58,733 nt of DNA, taken from the NCBI GenBank assembly GCA_001598975.1, contig BBXU01001846.1, forward strand, positions 1 through 58,733, read 5' to 3'. Positions 38,979 to 49,551 of this stretch are shown here, piece by piece. The translations under genes and the position numbers were made by a program. How positions within the stretch are numbered: the stretch's first letter is position 1; each line of letters starts with the position of its first letter. Origin of the DNA: Parachlorella kessleri (lineage: Eukaryota; Chlorophyta; Trebouxiophyceae; Chlorellales; Chlorellaceae). The notes under the pieces are model-generated. The model was not told where the DNA came from. It was given only the letters and a program-made list of their open reading frames with translations, and made no database searches.

Positions 38979-41900
38979 ATGACCAAACTGCTTACCATGC
39001 CACTGAGTTGCTACAGTCAAGTGCTCCTCCTCCTCAGCTTAGCACTGGCGGCCAGCACCGCCAGCGGTGTTACACCGCTATCCAACACCCAGCCCCGGCG
39101 GCTGTTACAAGCAGCAGCAGCACCGCAGGCGGCAAATGCCCCTGAGCTGCAGCCCGGTGAGGCAGGCGGTGCCTCAGGGGAAGCCAAGGCAGTCAGCAAG
39201 TCGCCTGGCTACGACTTGCCTACCACTATCACCAACGCCTCAGCGCCGCATATCCTCCAGCAGCTGGCCACAGAGGAGAAGCAGATCATCTTGCTGGTGT
39301 TCAAAATTGACCCTGAGCGCACAGCCCTTGAAATGCTGAAGAATTGGGTGAGAGAGGGATATTGACGGCGCCCCGGTGCCACGGCGTTGGGCTGGGATGC
39401 GTTCCCCTAAGTGTTGCGTGAAGGACCGGTGGCTGCAAAACTTGCACCCAGCGTCTCGCGTAGGAGCTTTCCGCGATGCCCATGTCAATGACAGCAACGG
39501 CGCATTTTCGGCGCTGAAGTGTTGCCAAATAGTCCCTCAACCCTACAATGTACCTGATGCAGGCCTACCACCTGGGCACTGGACCTCGGCCAAGTTTATT
39601 AAACCACACACTCATGGTGGTGCCGGACAAGGCGTCCTTTGACATCTGCCGAGCAGAGGGCCTGCCAGTGCTCATAGACAGGGCCTTCCCTTTCCAGTAT
39701 TGGGAGATCAACCCTTGGTACCCTGAAGGGTAAGGGGGCATGCGGGGATGCACTGCGATTTTGTCGGTGGCAGTGGCCAGGCATAGCGGATTCAAAGGCC
39801 ACACTGTTTGCCCATTCAAGCGGTCACTATGAGTGCTGGCGCAACACATGGCTGATTCACATGGTATGGATGAGCGGTACCTTGCCACTACCATGCACTG
39901 CTGCCACTTGCAGGGTGTTCCATGGGGTCAACCGATATTTTGACGTGGCCAAGCATTGGTGGGGGTTGAAAGTCACTGAGCTCGGCTACTCAGGCGAGCC
40001 TTCTCTGTTGCGACCTGCTTGTCGCATGTAGTCCTTGTGTGCGTGCTACCACACTCTCTTGAGAGCGCTGCCGAAAGCAAGCAGCTGTCCAGCATGCAAG
40101 GTGAAGGGTATTGCCGAATCAAGGCCTGCTTTCCGCTGCTCGCAGTTCTCTATAATGACATCGACCTGGTGGTCCTCAAGGACCCCTTGGCATGGCTGGC
40201 AGCCGCACCCTCCAGCACCTTCGATGTCCAGGCGCAGAGTGACTCCAGCAACCCTCACGATTCTCCGCTGGGCGATTTCCTGGACCACCCCTGCGGCATC
40301 TACATGATCGTGAAGGAGGGCAAGGCGCCAGGAGGTCTGTCAACTGGGTGATGCGGTATTTAAGCCCCTGCGGCCTCTTAGCGGGTCGTGAGCAAGGGCA
40401 GGCCCTGATGCTGTTGACAGGCCTCAGCCCATGTTCTGGGTTCGCGCAACACTGGGTATACCTGTCACCTCTTGCCTGCCAAAGGTGTTTGTGCCTGCCT
40501 CACTTCTTACCGTGGCAGGTACGTGCAATGAGGAGGTGTGCTTTCTCGCTGTCGGCACCCACCACTGACAAGTGCTCGGTTGGCGCCGTGCGTGCAGGCA
40601 GCCAGATGCGGGAGGTCTGGAACTTCCGTGGCCGAGATGCAGCAACCGCGGTGCAGGGTCTGACGCCGTGCGCCAGCACGGGCGTGTGGTACATCCAACC
40701 AACACCCGCTGCATTGGCCTTCCAGCGGGCCTTCGTCCACCGCATGGTGTTCAGTCTCCCTTGGGGTATGTAGGGATGCTGTGGGTCCATCGCGTGGGTT
40801 AGGAGAACTTCTCAGTGCTGTCCCGTATGGAGCTATGTCCAAGGCTAGTCATTTCTTGCCTGGTCAAGGCCTTAGTTCAGTGAGAACGCGTGATTCTCAT
40901 TAAGAGTGCATCTGCGGCCTTGCCGAGTGACAGTGAACGAGTGGGGAAAGCGGTGCCCAGTTATTTGCCAGCCTTGGAAGGCTGGCAGGGTCTCAGCTAG
41001 TAAGAGATGTCCTTGGCATGTGCAGGGTGGGACCAAGTTGCTTGGAATGAGGTAAGCAGGTCATCAGTATTGCTGGCTCACTCCTGCAGCCTCTGTGCCT
41101 GCGCCGGTGTCTTGGGCCGGGGCGTGCACAGTGCTCGCATGCACTCTGTTGCGGGGTGACTGCCTGCCAAGGCCTGCAGAGGACAACAGCAAGCGGCTGA
41201 TGCAGGGGGGTGTGTGGTGCAGGTGATCATGCCTTTCCTAATAGGCATTGGCAATGCAGACCCCCTCAGATTTAGGCTCTTCTCCTTGGCCGATGTTGTA
41301 AATGTTGGTGAGTGGTCTTGGTCTCTCCACCCGTGTCCACTTGGCTATCCTGCCAGCCCCTACATACCATTCATGTCCCGGTATCTCCATCATCCACATG
41401 ATTTTCACATGACATTCGCACAGCAGCCCGGCATGTGTGGAGTCATGCGGCAGGAGCCCCTGTTGAGGCCCTTGGCCTGCAAATGCAGGGACGTGGGAGA
41501 GGCGGAAGCAGAACAAGCTGTCGTGGGAGCCTGTCATTCTGCACACTGGCGGGGTGAACGGGGCTCAGAACAAGGTGGGACTGCCAGCTCTTAAGGGTCC
41601 GCAGTAGTTGTCACCCTCCCAGGTCATGCAGTTGTACGGCCCTCAGGCGTCTGCTAGTGTGGTGCCGGGAGTGGGGTGTGCTGCACTTTGTAGTTGTGGT
41701 GGCGAGTGCCAAACCGCATCGTGGAGCACAGCAGTGTGCCAGTATGGCTCCGCAGTGTAGTCAAACGGTGCAGCGTCAGCTTGATGACAGGGAGAGTTGT
41801 ACTGCGTGTCATCAAGCGGGGCAAGGGACTTATCTTCTTATTTCCTTTCAACCCACTACTGCAGATAGATGTCCTTAGCAAGTATGACTACTGGCATCCC

Positions 41901-42409
41901 GAACGTTGGGACTCGCTTGCACGAATAGTTGGTGAGCAACTGGCTGTCATGGACAGCGCAGCGGACTGCAGTGAACCCCTAGAGCCCCTGGCTGACCTCA
42001 CAGCCAAGCTGGAAGGTGCGAGACTACAAAGCAGTATGGAACGGACTCCATCAAGCGGACGTATCTTGACAAGTGTAGGCAATGTGAGACCACCACTTCC
42101 AAGCTCATGCTTGTGGCCACGGCTAGGCCTGGAATGGCAAGGCTGAAGGAACCCATGCGCACACTTTGCACTTCTCTGGGCTGCTCAATTGCTGAACTCT
42201 TCTGCCCTCGCCCTGCAGAGGAGGCCGCCGCGCCAGGGGGCGAGGCACCCGCTGCAGCCCCTGTGTTGGCGGCGTCAGCGGGCGGCCACCACTTGGGTGC
42301 CGCCGCGGTGGCGCTGTTCCTCGCCCCAGGGCTGCTGCTGCTGGCGGTCCTGAGGTGGCGGCGCCAGCGCAGAGGGAGCCCTGGGCACTTCCAACTGACC
42401 CAGAGATGA
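38979..42409 (+). CDS. Secretory nucleotide-diphospho-sugar transferase (PF03407 type)
   Basis: Likely Golgi/ER glycosyltransferase. Exons: 38979-39347, 39563-39729, 39914-39993, 40146-40334, 40598-40765, 41026-41051 (26 nt), 41223-41307, one unresolved exon in 41400-41860, 41865-42015, 42219-42409. A signal peptide (CYSQVLLLLSLALAASTASG) is followed by RRLLQ and a low-complexity stem. The catalytic domain has LNHTLMVVPDKASFDICRAE, the DxD-type motif LYNDIDLVVLKDPL, then GVWYIQPTPAALAFQ. A C-terminal membrane helix (AAAVALFLAPGLLLLAVL) with a basic tail makes it a type I protein. The donor after 39993 appears to be GC. The phase gap between 41307 and 41865 requires a small extra exon. Plant relatives include arabinosyltransferases acting on hydroxyproline-rich proteins; the substrate here is unknown. 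Confidence 0.85.
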
Positions 42410-43660
42410 GACCTTGCGGTGGCTGTGCACCAGGCGTACTGCCAGGCGTACCAGCCTGTAATAGAGTGTGGTTTAAAGAAGGCAACTGATGGGCGGTGAG
42501 CTGCCTGGGGGACGTAATCATAACGTGTTTTGGTGCATGGTGGCTCACTAGGGCATGTAGACGCTGTGCACCCTAGCCATGTGCGGCGTTTGCGTGGCAA
42601 TGCAATGTGGACCTGTGTACCAAGTGTTCAGTACAACTCCTTGCCTTTGCTGCTTGCTGTTGCTCACGCTTCCGGTTGGGTCCGGTCTTTGTAAGTACAG
42701 TGAATAAACATGAATATATGCAGCTGAGCTGGTCCTGGCGCTATGCTGACACCAGCAAGAAAGGCATTGGGGACGGCGCAGGTGCCTCTGTGGGGGTGCC
42801 TGGCGTACAGGAGAGAGGGCAGGTGCTTTTGCTGGTCTTGGGTTGAGCGGGCAGTGGAGCACATATCACTGTATATATACGTGGTTGTTGCTGCAGCTTG
42901 AAGTCACTTTGCGTGTAACAGTGCTGTCCCGGCCCCATGGGAAGGTTTTGGCTACCAAGGAACCTAGGACGTATTTCATTGGCCTTCCTACTTACCTGCT
43001 GTGATGCAATCCGAGCGAAAGGTAGCACAGGGAAGAGGGAGCCCAAGGTCAGGTTTATCTAACGCCTTTCATGAAATCTACATTCCAGGGTGCTTGTACA
43101 AGTGCTGCACTGCCAGCAGGGCACCATACCTTGCCCAGCATACCTTGCTCAGCTTGGGGCTTCTGCAGATGGCAAGAACTCCTCAACAGCTTGACCGCCT
43201 CCCTAACTGGGCCGCTCCTGGAGAGGGTGCATAACCAACTGGAGAGCCTCAAACTACTCTTCTAGGCTGCACAGAAAGTCCATAGGCTGTCCTAGCTCTA
43301 CAAATTCCGGCACATTGCCAGCATTCCAACGGTTACCCCCGGTCACCTTTATCCCCCATACAAGACAAAAGATTGGCCTCGCGAACAGGCAGGCACTGCC
43401 AGCGGTGATTAACTAGACGCCGAGTTTGGCCTCAAGGCACATAGTGTTCAGATAACATACCTCCAAGACAGCATTATTGCACAATGTTTTGCCCAGGCAC
43501 AAAGTAGTAACTCAACCAGCGGTTCTCATACTAAGTGCATGCCGGACGAGACTAGTCCTGCCGTCAATACAGTAAGTTTGGTAACAAAAATTAGGCAAGC
43601 TTTGCGTACAGATGCCAAGTAGAGTGAAAGAAGGGGGCATATAATCTTACTGACAACCTC
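42410..43660. other. Convergent 3' region, no gene seen
   Basis: Lies between two genes that end toward each other and so holds two 3' UTRs. A second TGTAA occurs near 42915. Open frames are short and without motifs. Confidence 0.5.
42457..42461 (+). terminator. TGTAA polyadenylation signal of the PF03407 gene
   Basis: TGTAA 48 nt past the stop codon. Confidence 0.6.
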
Positions 43661-45905
43661 TTAAGCGTTTAATTGGCACAAGTACTCGTGTCCGGCTGCA
43701 TTGGATATTGGGCCGTTAAACGGCTTCTCCTGCATGACACACACACCATTTGGTCATGCTAAGCTCGCTCAAAGTTACCACATCAGACCAGACAAGCCTT
43801 CCCCTGTAAGCGCGGGCGGGTCCAAGCATAAGGCAAGGGCGCTCCAGCCGCACAATGTGACGCTAGGGGGCCACTGCACTTGCCTCTGTGAAGTGGACTA
43901 TCCGCGGAACTACGCCTCCCAACGTTAGGCCTCCCTCCATGCTGAATGAGGCCATCACATTCCACTCTAGCGGGAGCACCATGACAGTGTAATGGAAGTA
44001 CCTGTGCAAAGATAGGGAAAACAGCAGTAAACCCTGGATGCTCACCCCAAGCTGCAGCCCTGTGCGCCCTCTGACGTGCTGCAACAGTCGCAAGAGGAAC
44101 CAATGCTCAGGCTGCCAGCCATGGAACCACAGCAGAGGAGGGCAATCATGAACAAGCCAGCAACACGGGCATGTGGTAAGCAAGTGCTCCTCCTCACCAG
44201 TCAAAGAAGTCCTGCTCGGCTGCTCCATGCTCAAATCTGAATTTAGGGTCATGCGTGAGGATCTCCAACATCTGCTGCTCTGTAGCCCGACACGGGCGGA
44301 TAAGAAGGACACCGGCATTGATGCCTTTCAGCAGCACCTTATGCCTGCGCATTGCAACAAAAACAGCCATAAAAGGCAGTGCGCCCCGCGTAAAGCCACT
44401 GCGAGATCTCAAGCTGCGCGCAAGTGCTTCTGCAAATCTTGCAAGAGTCGATGCTGCATGCCAAGCCACACCGAAGCATCCCGTCCGGTGACCCAAGTCA
44501 GGGCTCCGCAGCGCATGGGACAGTAGCTGTTGCCCCTCTTGCCTTTGCCAGGGCCACTGGTTCCAGCTGGCCGCAAAGTCGGTTGGGAGGCTGAAAAGCG
44601 GCTGTATGTCCCCAATTACCGCTGTGTCGCTGTCGAGCAGGAGTATGGCGTCGTAGTCAGTCAGCCCAAACGCGCGCACCTTCAGCCAGTTGTACGTGAA
44701 CCTGCACAGCACCGCTGGAAGACTATAACTACTGAAAGACTACAACTACTGGAAGACTACAACTACCTGTGTGGCTAGCCTGCTGCAGGCGGTTGATGCC
44801 TTCAGCACACCTTGAGCAGCGACCAGAGCATTCAAAGCATACGCCAAGGGTCCCCACCCCCGCCACACCCTGGCACTTCCAACAACAACCCTGCACCCTG
44901 TCTGCGCCACTTGAGGCCCCAGCCACAACAACCCCCACCATTCAGCTGACAGGAAACGATGAAAGCATCTGCGCCACCTGAAACACGGGAGACCCTTTAA
45001 GCAATACTGGGCGGCATGAGTGTGGGGTCTGACCTGGATTTGTACTTGTTTGGGTAGGAAAGCGGCTCCACATAGTTGATGGTGAAATTTAAGGCCTGGA
45101 CCTTGGCCAGCACCCCCTCCGACAGCTCACCACGCACCAGCATCACACCCAGCTCCACCCAGGGGTTACTCTTGCGCACCGTGCACTCAAGTTGCTGCAG
45201 ACGAGGGCAGTGCAGGGTCTTGGGGTTCGCCCTGTCCAGGCCTTCAGGCCACAGTCTAACTCAGTTGGCAGGCTTATATGACACTGTGAGCCCTCATAAA
45301 CCTCACGCCACCATAGAGTTTGAAAGCCAGTCTAGATAAAGGTGTTCAGCAGCACGGGTGCAGCACAGCCATGCACTTGGACCTCTCAGCCCTAGCGCCT
45401 ACCTGTAGCAAGGGGAGGTAGGCGTCTGTCCGTATATAGGTTATCACAGCGTGCCTTGGCTGCCGCCCTTGCACCAGGCAGCCATCAGCCTGACAGCAGC
45501 GCTTCAGGGGAAAGTCGGAGCCTTTCCGCCCCAGCAACTGTGGGTCATTTTGGAAGTGATACTGCAGCATGCACACCGGCTCCTCCTCATCACGTACCAA
45601 GGTAACCTCTTTACCACGGCAACTGTTGCAGAGGGAATACGGCGGTTTCACTATCTTTAAGGTGCTTGCAGCAGCAGTACTGTCATATAGAGCAGACTAG
45701 GTGAGCCTGCCTGCGAGTTGAGGACAATATCCTCCACTTCCTTGCCCTTGTGATGCCAGCCAGCCTCGTAGCAGGCCAGGCCGTAGGCACCGAGCAACAA
45801 GCTCAAAATAAAAAGAGTCATGGCGCGCTGCCCTGCCAGCCATTTCAATATTAACCTGTACTCTTGCTGTAGCTTGCGTTTATGGCTGGCACCATCGTAT
45901 GTCAT
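43661..45905 (-). CDS. GT8-type glycosyltransferase, type II membrane protein (left paralogue)
   Basis: Glycogenin-like GT8 fold enzyme, probably Golgi. Minus-strand exons: 45905-45711, 45561-45403, 45194-45034, 44701-44543, 44344-44198, 44001-43884, 43729-43661; 335 aa, all in phase. A signal anchor (MTLFILSLLLGAYGLACYEA) near residue 40 is followed by the catalytic domain: QPRHAVITYIRTDAYLPLLQ, the DxD motif in LLLDSDTAVIGDIQPLF, GINAGVLLIRPC, EQDFFDW, VLPLEWNVMAS and RIVHFTE then KPFNG, the GT8 C-terminal metal-binding block. Three introns start with GC (donors at 45710, 44542, 43883); at the last of these the paralogue has GT. The last exon was found by its likeness to the right paralogue (HEYLC near the end). 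The substrate is unknown; plant relatives include glucuronosyltransferases of the PGSIP group. Confidence 0.88.
44717..44767. repeat. Three tandem copies of a 17-bp unit in a GT8 intron
   Basis: Units of the form GGAAGACTACAACTACT repeat three times with one or two changes, just inside the intron next to the 44701 acceptor. Confidence 0.85.
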
Positions 45906-46352
45906 CGCACATGCGACCCCGCCCAAGTTCAAAGATGGAAGGAAGCAAGACAGAGACTGGCACCGTCACATCATACATATATGAGGGAGGAGCATTGCTG
46001 AGCAAGTGCTCAAGGGATTATGTTGCTAAAACGTACATGAGCGTGCTGCGGCCTGCTTGGGTGAAGCCACCGCGTTTATGAACCCCGGTACCCAAGGACA
46101 GGACGCCAACAATTCGGCTTTCGGGGCCCTCGGTGTATCCTAAGATATAAGCATATCTCTGGGCTTGCCTGTTAACGTTTAGTGCCGCCTTGTCAGGTGT
46201 GTTGTCCCAGGCTCCCTCATGCAGAGACGTCAGTGTATCGAGCGTAGCTGTTAGCGTTGGTACATATAGGAACTCTTTCATGCTGCACGGTCATGAAAGG
46301 GAAGTGGTGGCCCGGCCTTCTTTCAGTGCCAAGGGGGAGAGCCAGTTCACCC
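45906..46352. promoter_or_regulatory. Shared divergent promoter region of the GT8 pair
   Basis: 447 bp between the two start codons, which point away from each other. It must hold both promoters. No clear TATA box or operator was seen. Confidence 0.6.
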
Positions 46353-48322
46353 ATGCTTGTTGGGCACGATGCCAGTGACAGGCGTGTCAAGCATAGAGAC
46401 GGCACAAACGGTGTTAGTGCAGCAAATAAAAAGCAGGTGTACTCCTTGCTATGGCTCTTGCTTCTCGCCCTGGTTTGCCTCCTCCTAAAGCCCATAGCAG
46501 AGGAAAAGTTACAGAAAGCATTCCGACAGGCAAGTTGCTGCCGAGTTATCTGGTGCTGCCAGGGCGCTTGCCGCCTCCAGTTTTGTCTCGTGAGTGACAA
46601 GGCGGGGGGGTCCTTGCAGGTCTATTATGGGCTGGACCCAGTGATGCTGGGCAGGCTGGACGAGGAGTTCCCAGTGACAAGGTGTTGCGAAGCAGACCGG
46701 TGCCTGGTGCAAGGCCGCCAGCCTAGATACGCTGTCTTGACATACATACGCACCGATGCCTACTTCCCATTACTTAAGGTAACTAACTGGCAGCCAGGTG
46801 ACTGGCCCGCTCGCCGGAAGGCTCGGCCAGTCAACTGTGTCTCTGTCATATGTCAGCCGGGTTGCGAGTCGACTTTGCCATATATCATGTCCCCAAAGTG
46901 AAAGTGTCCTTTGCGGCTTGCTTGCAGCAACTTGAGTGCACGGTGCGCAAGAGTAACCCTTGGGTGGAGCTGGGTGTGATGCTGGTGCGTGGGGAGCTGT
47001 CGGAGGGGGTGCTGGCCAGGATCCAGGCCCTCAACATCACCGTCAACTATGTGCCGCCCCTCTCCTACCCAAACAAGTACAACGAGCGGTGGGTGTGCGA
47101 GGTTGGCTTGACTACCATGCTGGCAGTTTGCATGCTGGAGCGACTTGTAAGAGCACTTGGTCTTGGTGCTGCTGGCAGGTTCCATGTGTGCTGGGTTGAA
47201 GGCTATTTGGCGTGCTGGCGTGGCAAAGGCATCCACATGGCATGTGCAGGTTCAGCGGCAACTGGCTGAAGGTCCGGGCCTTTGGCCTCACCCACTACGA
47301 TGCCTTTGTGCTACTGGACAGTGATGCGGCTGTGGTTGGTGATCTACGGCCCCTGTTTGACCTCCCAACAGACTTTGCAGCCAGCTGGAACCAAGCCAAG
47401 TGGAAGAACAAGTGAGCGCTGGGGGGCGTGCACTTGCGGGTCACAGAAGTGCTTGCGGCGTTCCCCTCTGCTAGGTGGTGACTGCCGTTCCAGCTTCAAA
47501 CTGAACCGTAGAGGTGGAGAGGATTTGCGGTAGGCTGCCTTGTAGGCAAGGCTCCGCACCTGTAACTCGCGTGCTGCCTTGTAGGCACAAGACCATGCTG
47601 GATGGCATCAATGGTGGCATGCTGTTCATCAGGCCATGTGTCGCAACGCGAGACCACATGCTCGACATCCTGGGCACGGAATCCAAGCTGCGCTTCACAT
47701 ATGCTGCTGCGGAACAGGACTTTTTAACATGGTAAGCAGGGTGTGCTGCTGCTGCTGCTGCTACAGCCAGCAGCAGGGCCGCCTCCGCCCTCTGCGCCTT
47801 GTCAAGCAACAGGCCGTCTGCCTGTAATATTCGCCATTCTCCCATAGTGACTAGAGACGCAGCGTTAGTGGCGCGTGTATGAGGGGCAGCTGGTGGTGTG
47901 CAGGTACTTTCGGTTCACACTGATGATGCTGCCGCTGGAGTGGAACACCATGGCTAGCGAGAGCATGCACGGCGGGCGCACCATTGGCGGCATCAGGCCA
48001 CGTATCGTGCACTTCACAGAGGTGAGTGAGGTGCCTGCTAACGAGCGGCAGAGGGCGTAATGGCTGGCCCTGGCGGCAGCTTAGATGAGGTGGCAATGCA
48101 TGCACACGCAGAGACCATCACCTCCAAAACAGGCTGTGGCTGTGACATGCGTAGGAAGTAGTGGGCTACTGGAGGGTAGCTTGAGAAGAACAAGGAGCAG
48201 GTTGCCTAGCCTGGGTTCCTCGGTACCTAAATTGCAGAGCCACCCTCGTGTCTCTGCAGGACAAGCCGTTCCGGGGAGCCGAGCCAGGCAAGCCTGGCCA
48301 CGAATATCTTTGTCATTTATGA
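46353..48322 (+). CDS. GT8-type glycosyltransferase, type II membrane protein (right paralogue)
   Basis: Paralogue of the gene at 43661-45905. Exons: 46353-46529, 46620-46778, 46928-47088, 47250-47411, 47585-47731, 47904-48021, 48260-48322; 328 aa, all in phase. Exon lengths are 177/159/161/162/147/118/63 against 195/159/161/159/147/118/69 in the partner. A short basic N-terminus precedes a membrane anchor (VYSLLWLLLLALVCLLLKPI). The domain has QPRYAVLTYIRTDAYFPLLK, LLDSDAAVVGDLRPLFDLP, GINGGMLFIRPC, EQDFLTW, LPLEWNTMAS and RIVHFTEDKPFRG. The first intron begins CAG|GCAAGT; it is 90 nt and in frame, so keeping it would add 30 residues. An upstream in-frame ATG at 46293 is possible but would delay the anchor. 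Confidence 0.88.
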
Positions 48323-49551
48323 GGATGTACGTTACTCTTGCGAGGGGTAGGGTGGCATTCCGCACACAGGCAGCTTTCTAGCCGAGTCTAGGTGTACACC
48401 ACACTGCAGGGGCTCAGAGTAGGGAGCAGTCTGGGAGTTTTCCATGTTTTTCCCAGTTTGTACACTGCTTATGTTGCCGGAGGAGAAATAAATTGTGCAT
48501 TCCGTGCTGTTGGCACGTTTGGCCCCATCACTGCACCAACCTGTCTTTGTCAAAGAGGCAGCTATTTCAGGGGGCTTGCTGCGACTTCTTGTGGCAGGGT
48601 ATTCTCTAGCACAGATGGCACATTGCTTGCAAGAGCGGTGGCTGGTATTCAGAGCTTACACTCGTCTTGGGTGCGGGTATTGTGACAGCCAGCGCAGGAT
48701 TCCGCTCTGTTGAGGATGGCTATTGACTGCTAGCTATGAGTAGCGGGAGTTTTCGACAGAAGCAAGTGTATCCCGTCCTGCTGGCAGGTATTTCGCCGGC
48801 TCCTTCCCTGCAGCGTTCCATGTCTCGTGTCTGGTGCACACATGTTGCGTGCTGGGATGGCAGCGTTGTAGCCCAGGTGGCGGCACATGCCGAGAGCATC
48901 CTCCGTGTTGCTAATGACACTCCTAGGTACTAGCTGGGCTGTAGAGGCCTGTTAGGTCATTCACAGCACGGCGTAGGGAACCACTGAGCATCTCCTGGCG
49001 AGGCATCTCAATACGTGTCGGGGACAGAAGGGACGCATGTGCATGCATGCATGAATGAAGCCCTGTCCTGCCTGCCAAGGCGTGGTATGCCTGCAGTGAG
49101 TACTGGGCCTCTACCCATAGTGATGTTGGTTAGTTGGAGTGCAATCTTGTAGCAAAGCCAAGGTCACTACTACTTGCAGCGCCTCACTGGCTGTCTCCTG
49201 GCTGTAGCTGAACCCCCTGCTCCCCACGGTGCTTAGTGCGTGTGCAGAGAGGTGCATGCATGAAGGTGTAAGGCAGACAGAGTGCTACATGATCCAGGGG
49301 ACAATTGAATAAAAGGGTTTCAATTCCAACTAGGCAGCAAGCCTTGCAGTCACGAGTTCATGCCGCATAGGGCCAATTCAGAACCAGGAGATCGGTACAA
49401 GTAAGCCCCGCTTCAGCAGGCAGTACATGTCAGCAAAAAGCAACACCAGCGCTTCCGGGCGACCAAATGGCCCAAGACCCATACCTAAGCAATACCAGAC
49501 TAAGTAGCAACGAAACAGGGAGATCAATCACCAACCCCACCTCCGCTCTCG
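48323..49551. other. Convergent 3' region, no gene seen
   Basis: Lies between the right GT8 gene and the 3' end of the first DUF707 gene. No motif-bearing frame or repeat was recognised. Confidence 0.5.

Noticed and set aside
43783..43803. Short terminal exon of the left GT8 gene ending GKACLV
   Set aside because: The exon at 43661-43729 encodes EKPFNG...HEYLC, matching the right paralogue's end, so the earlier stop is not the real one.
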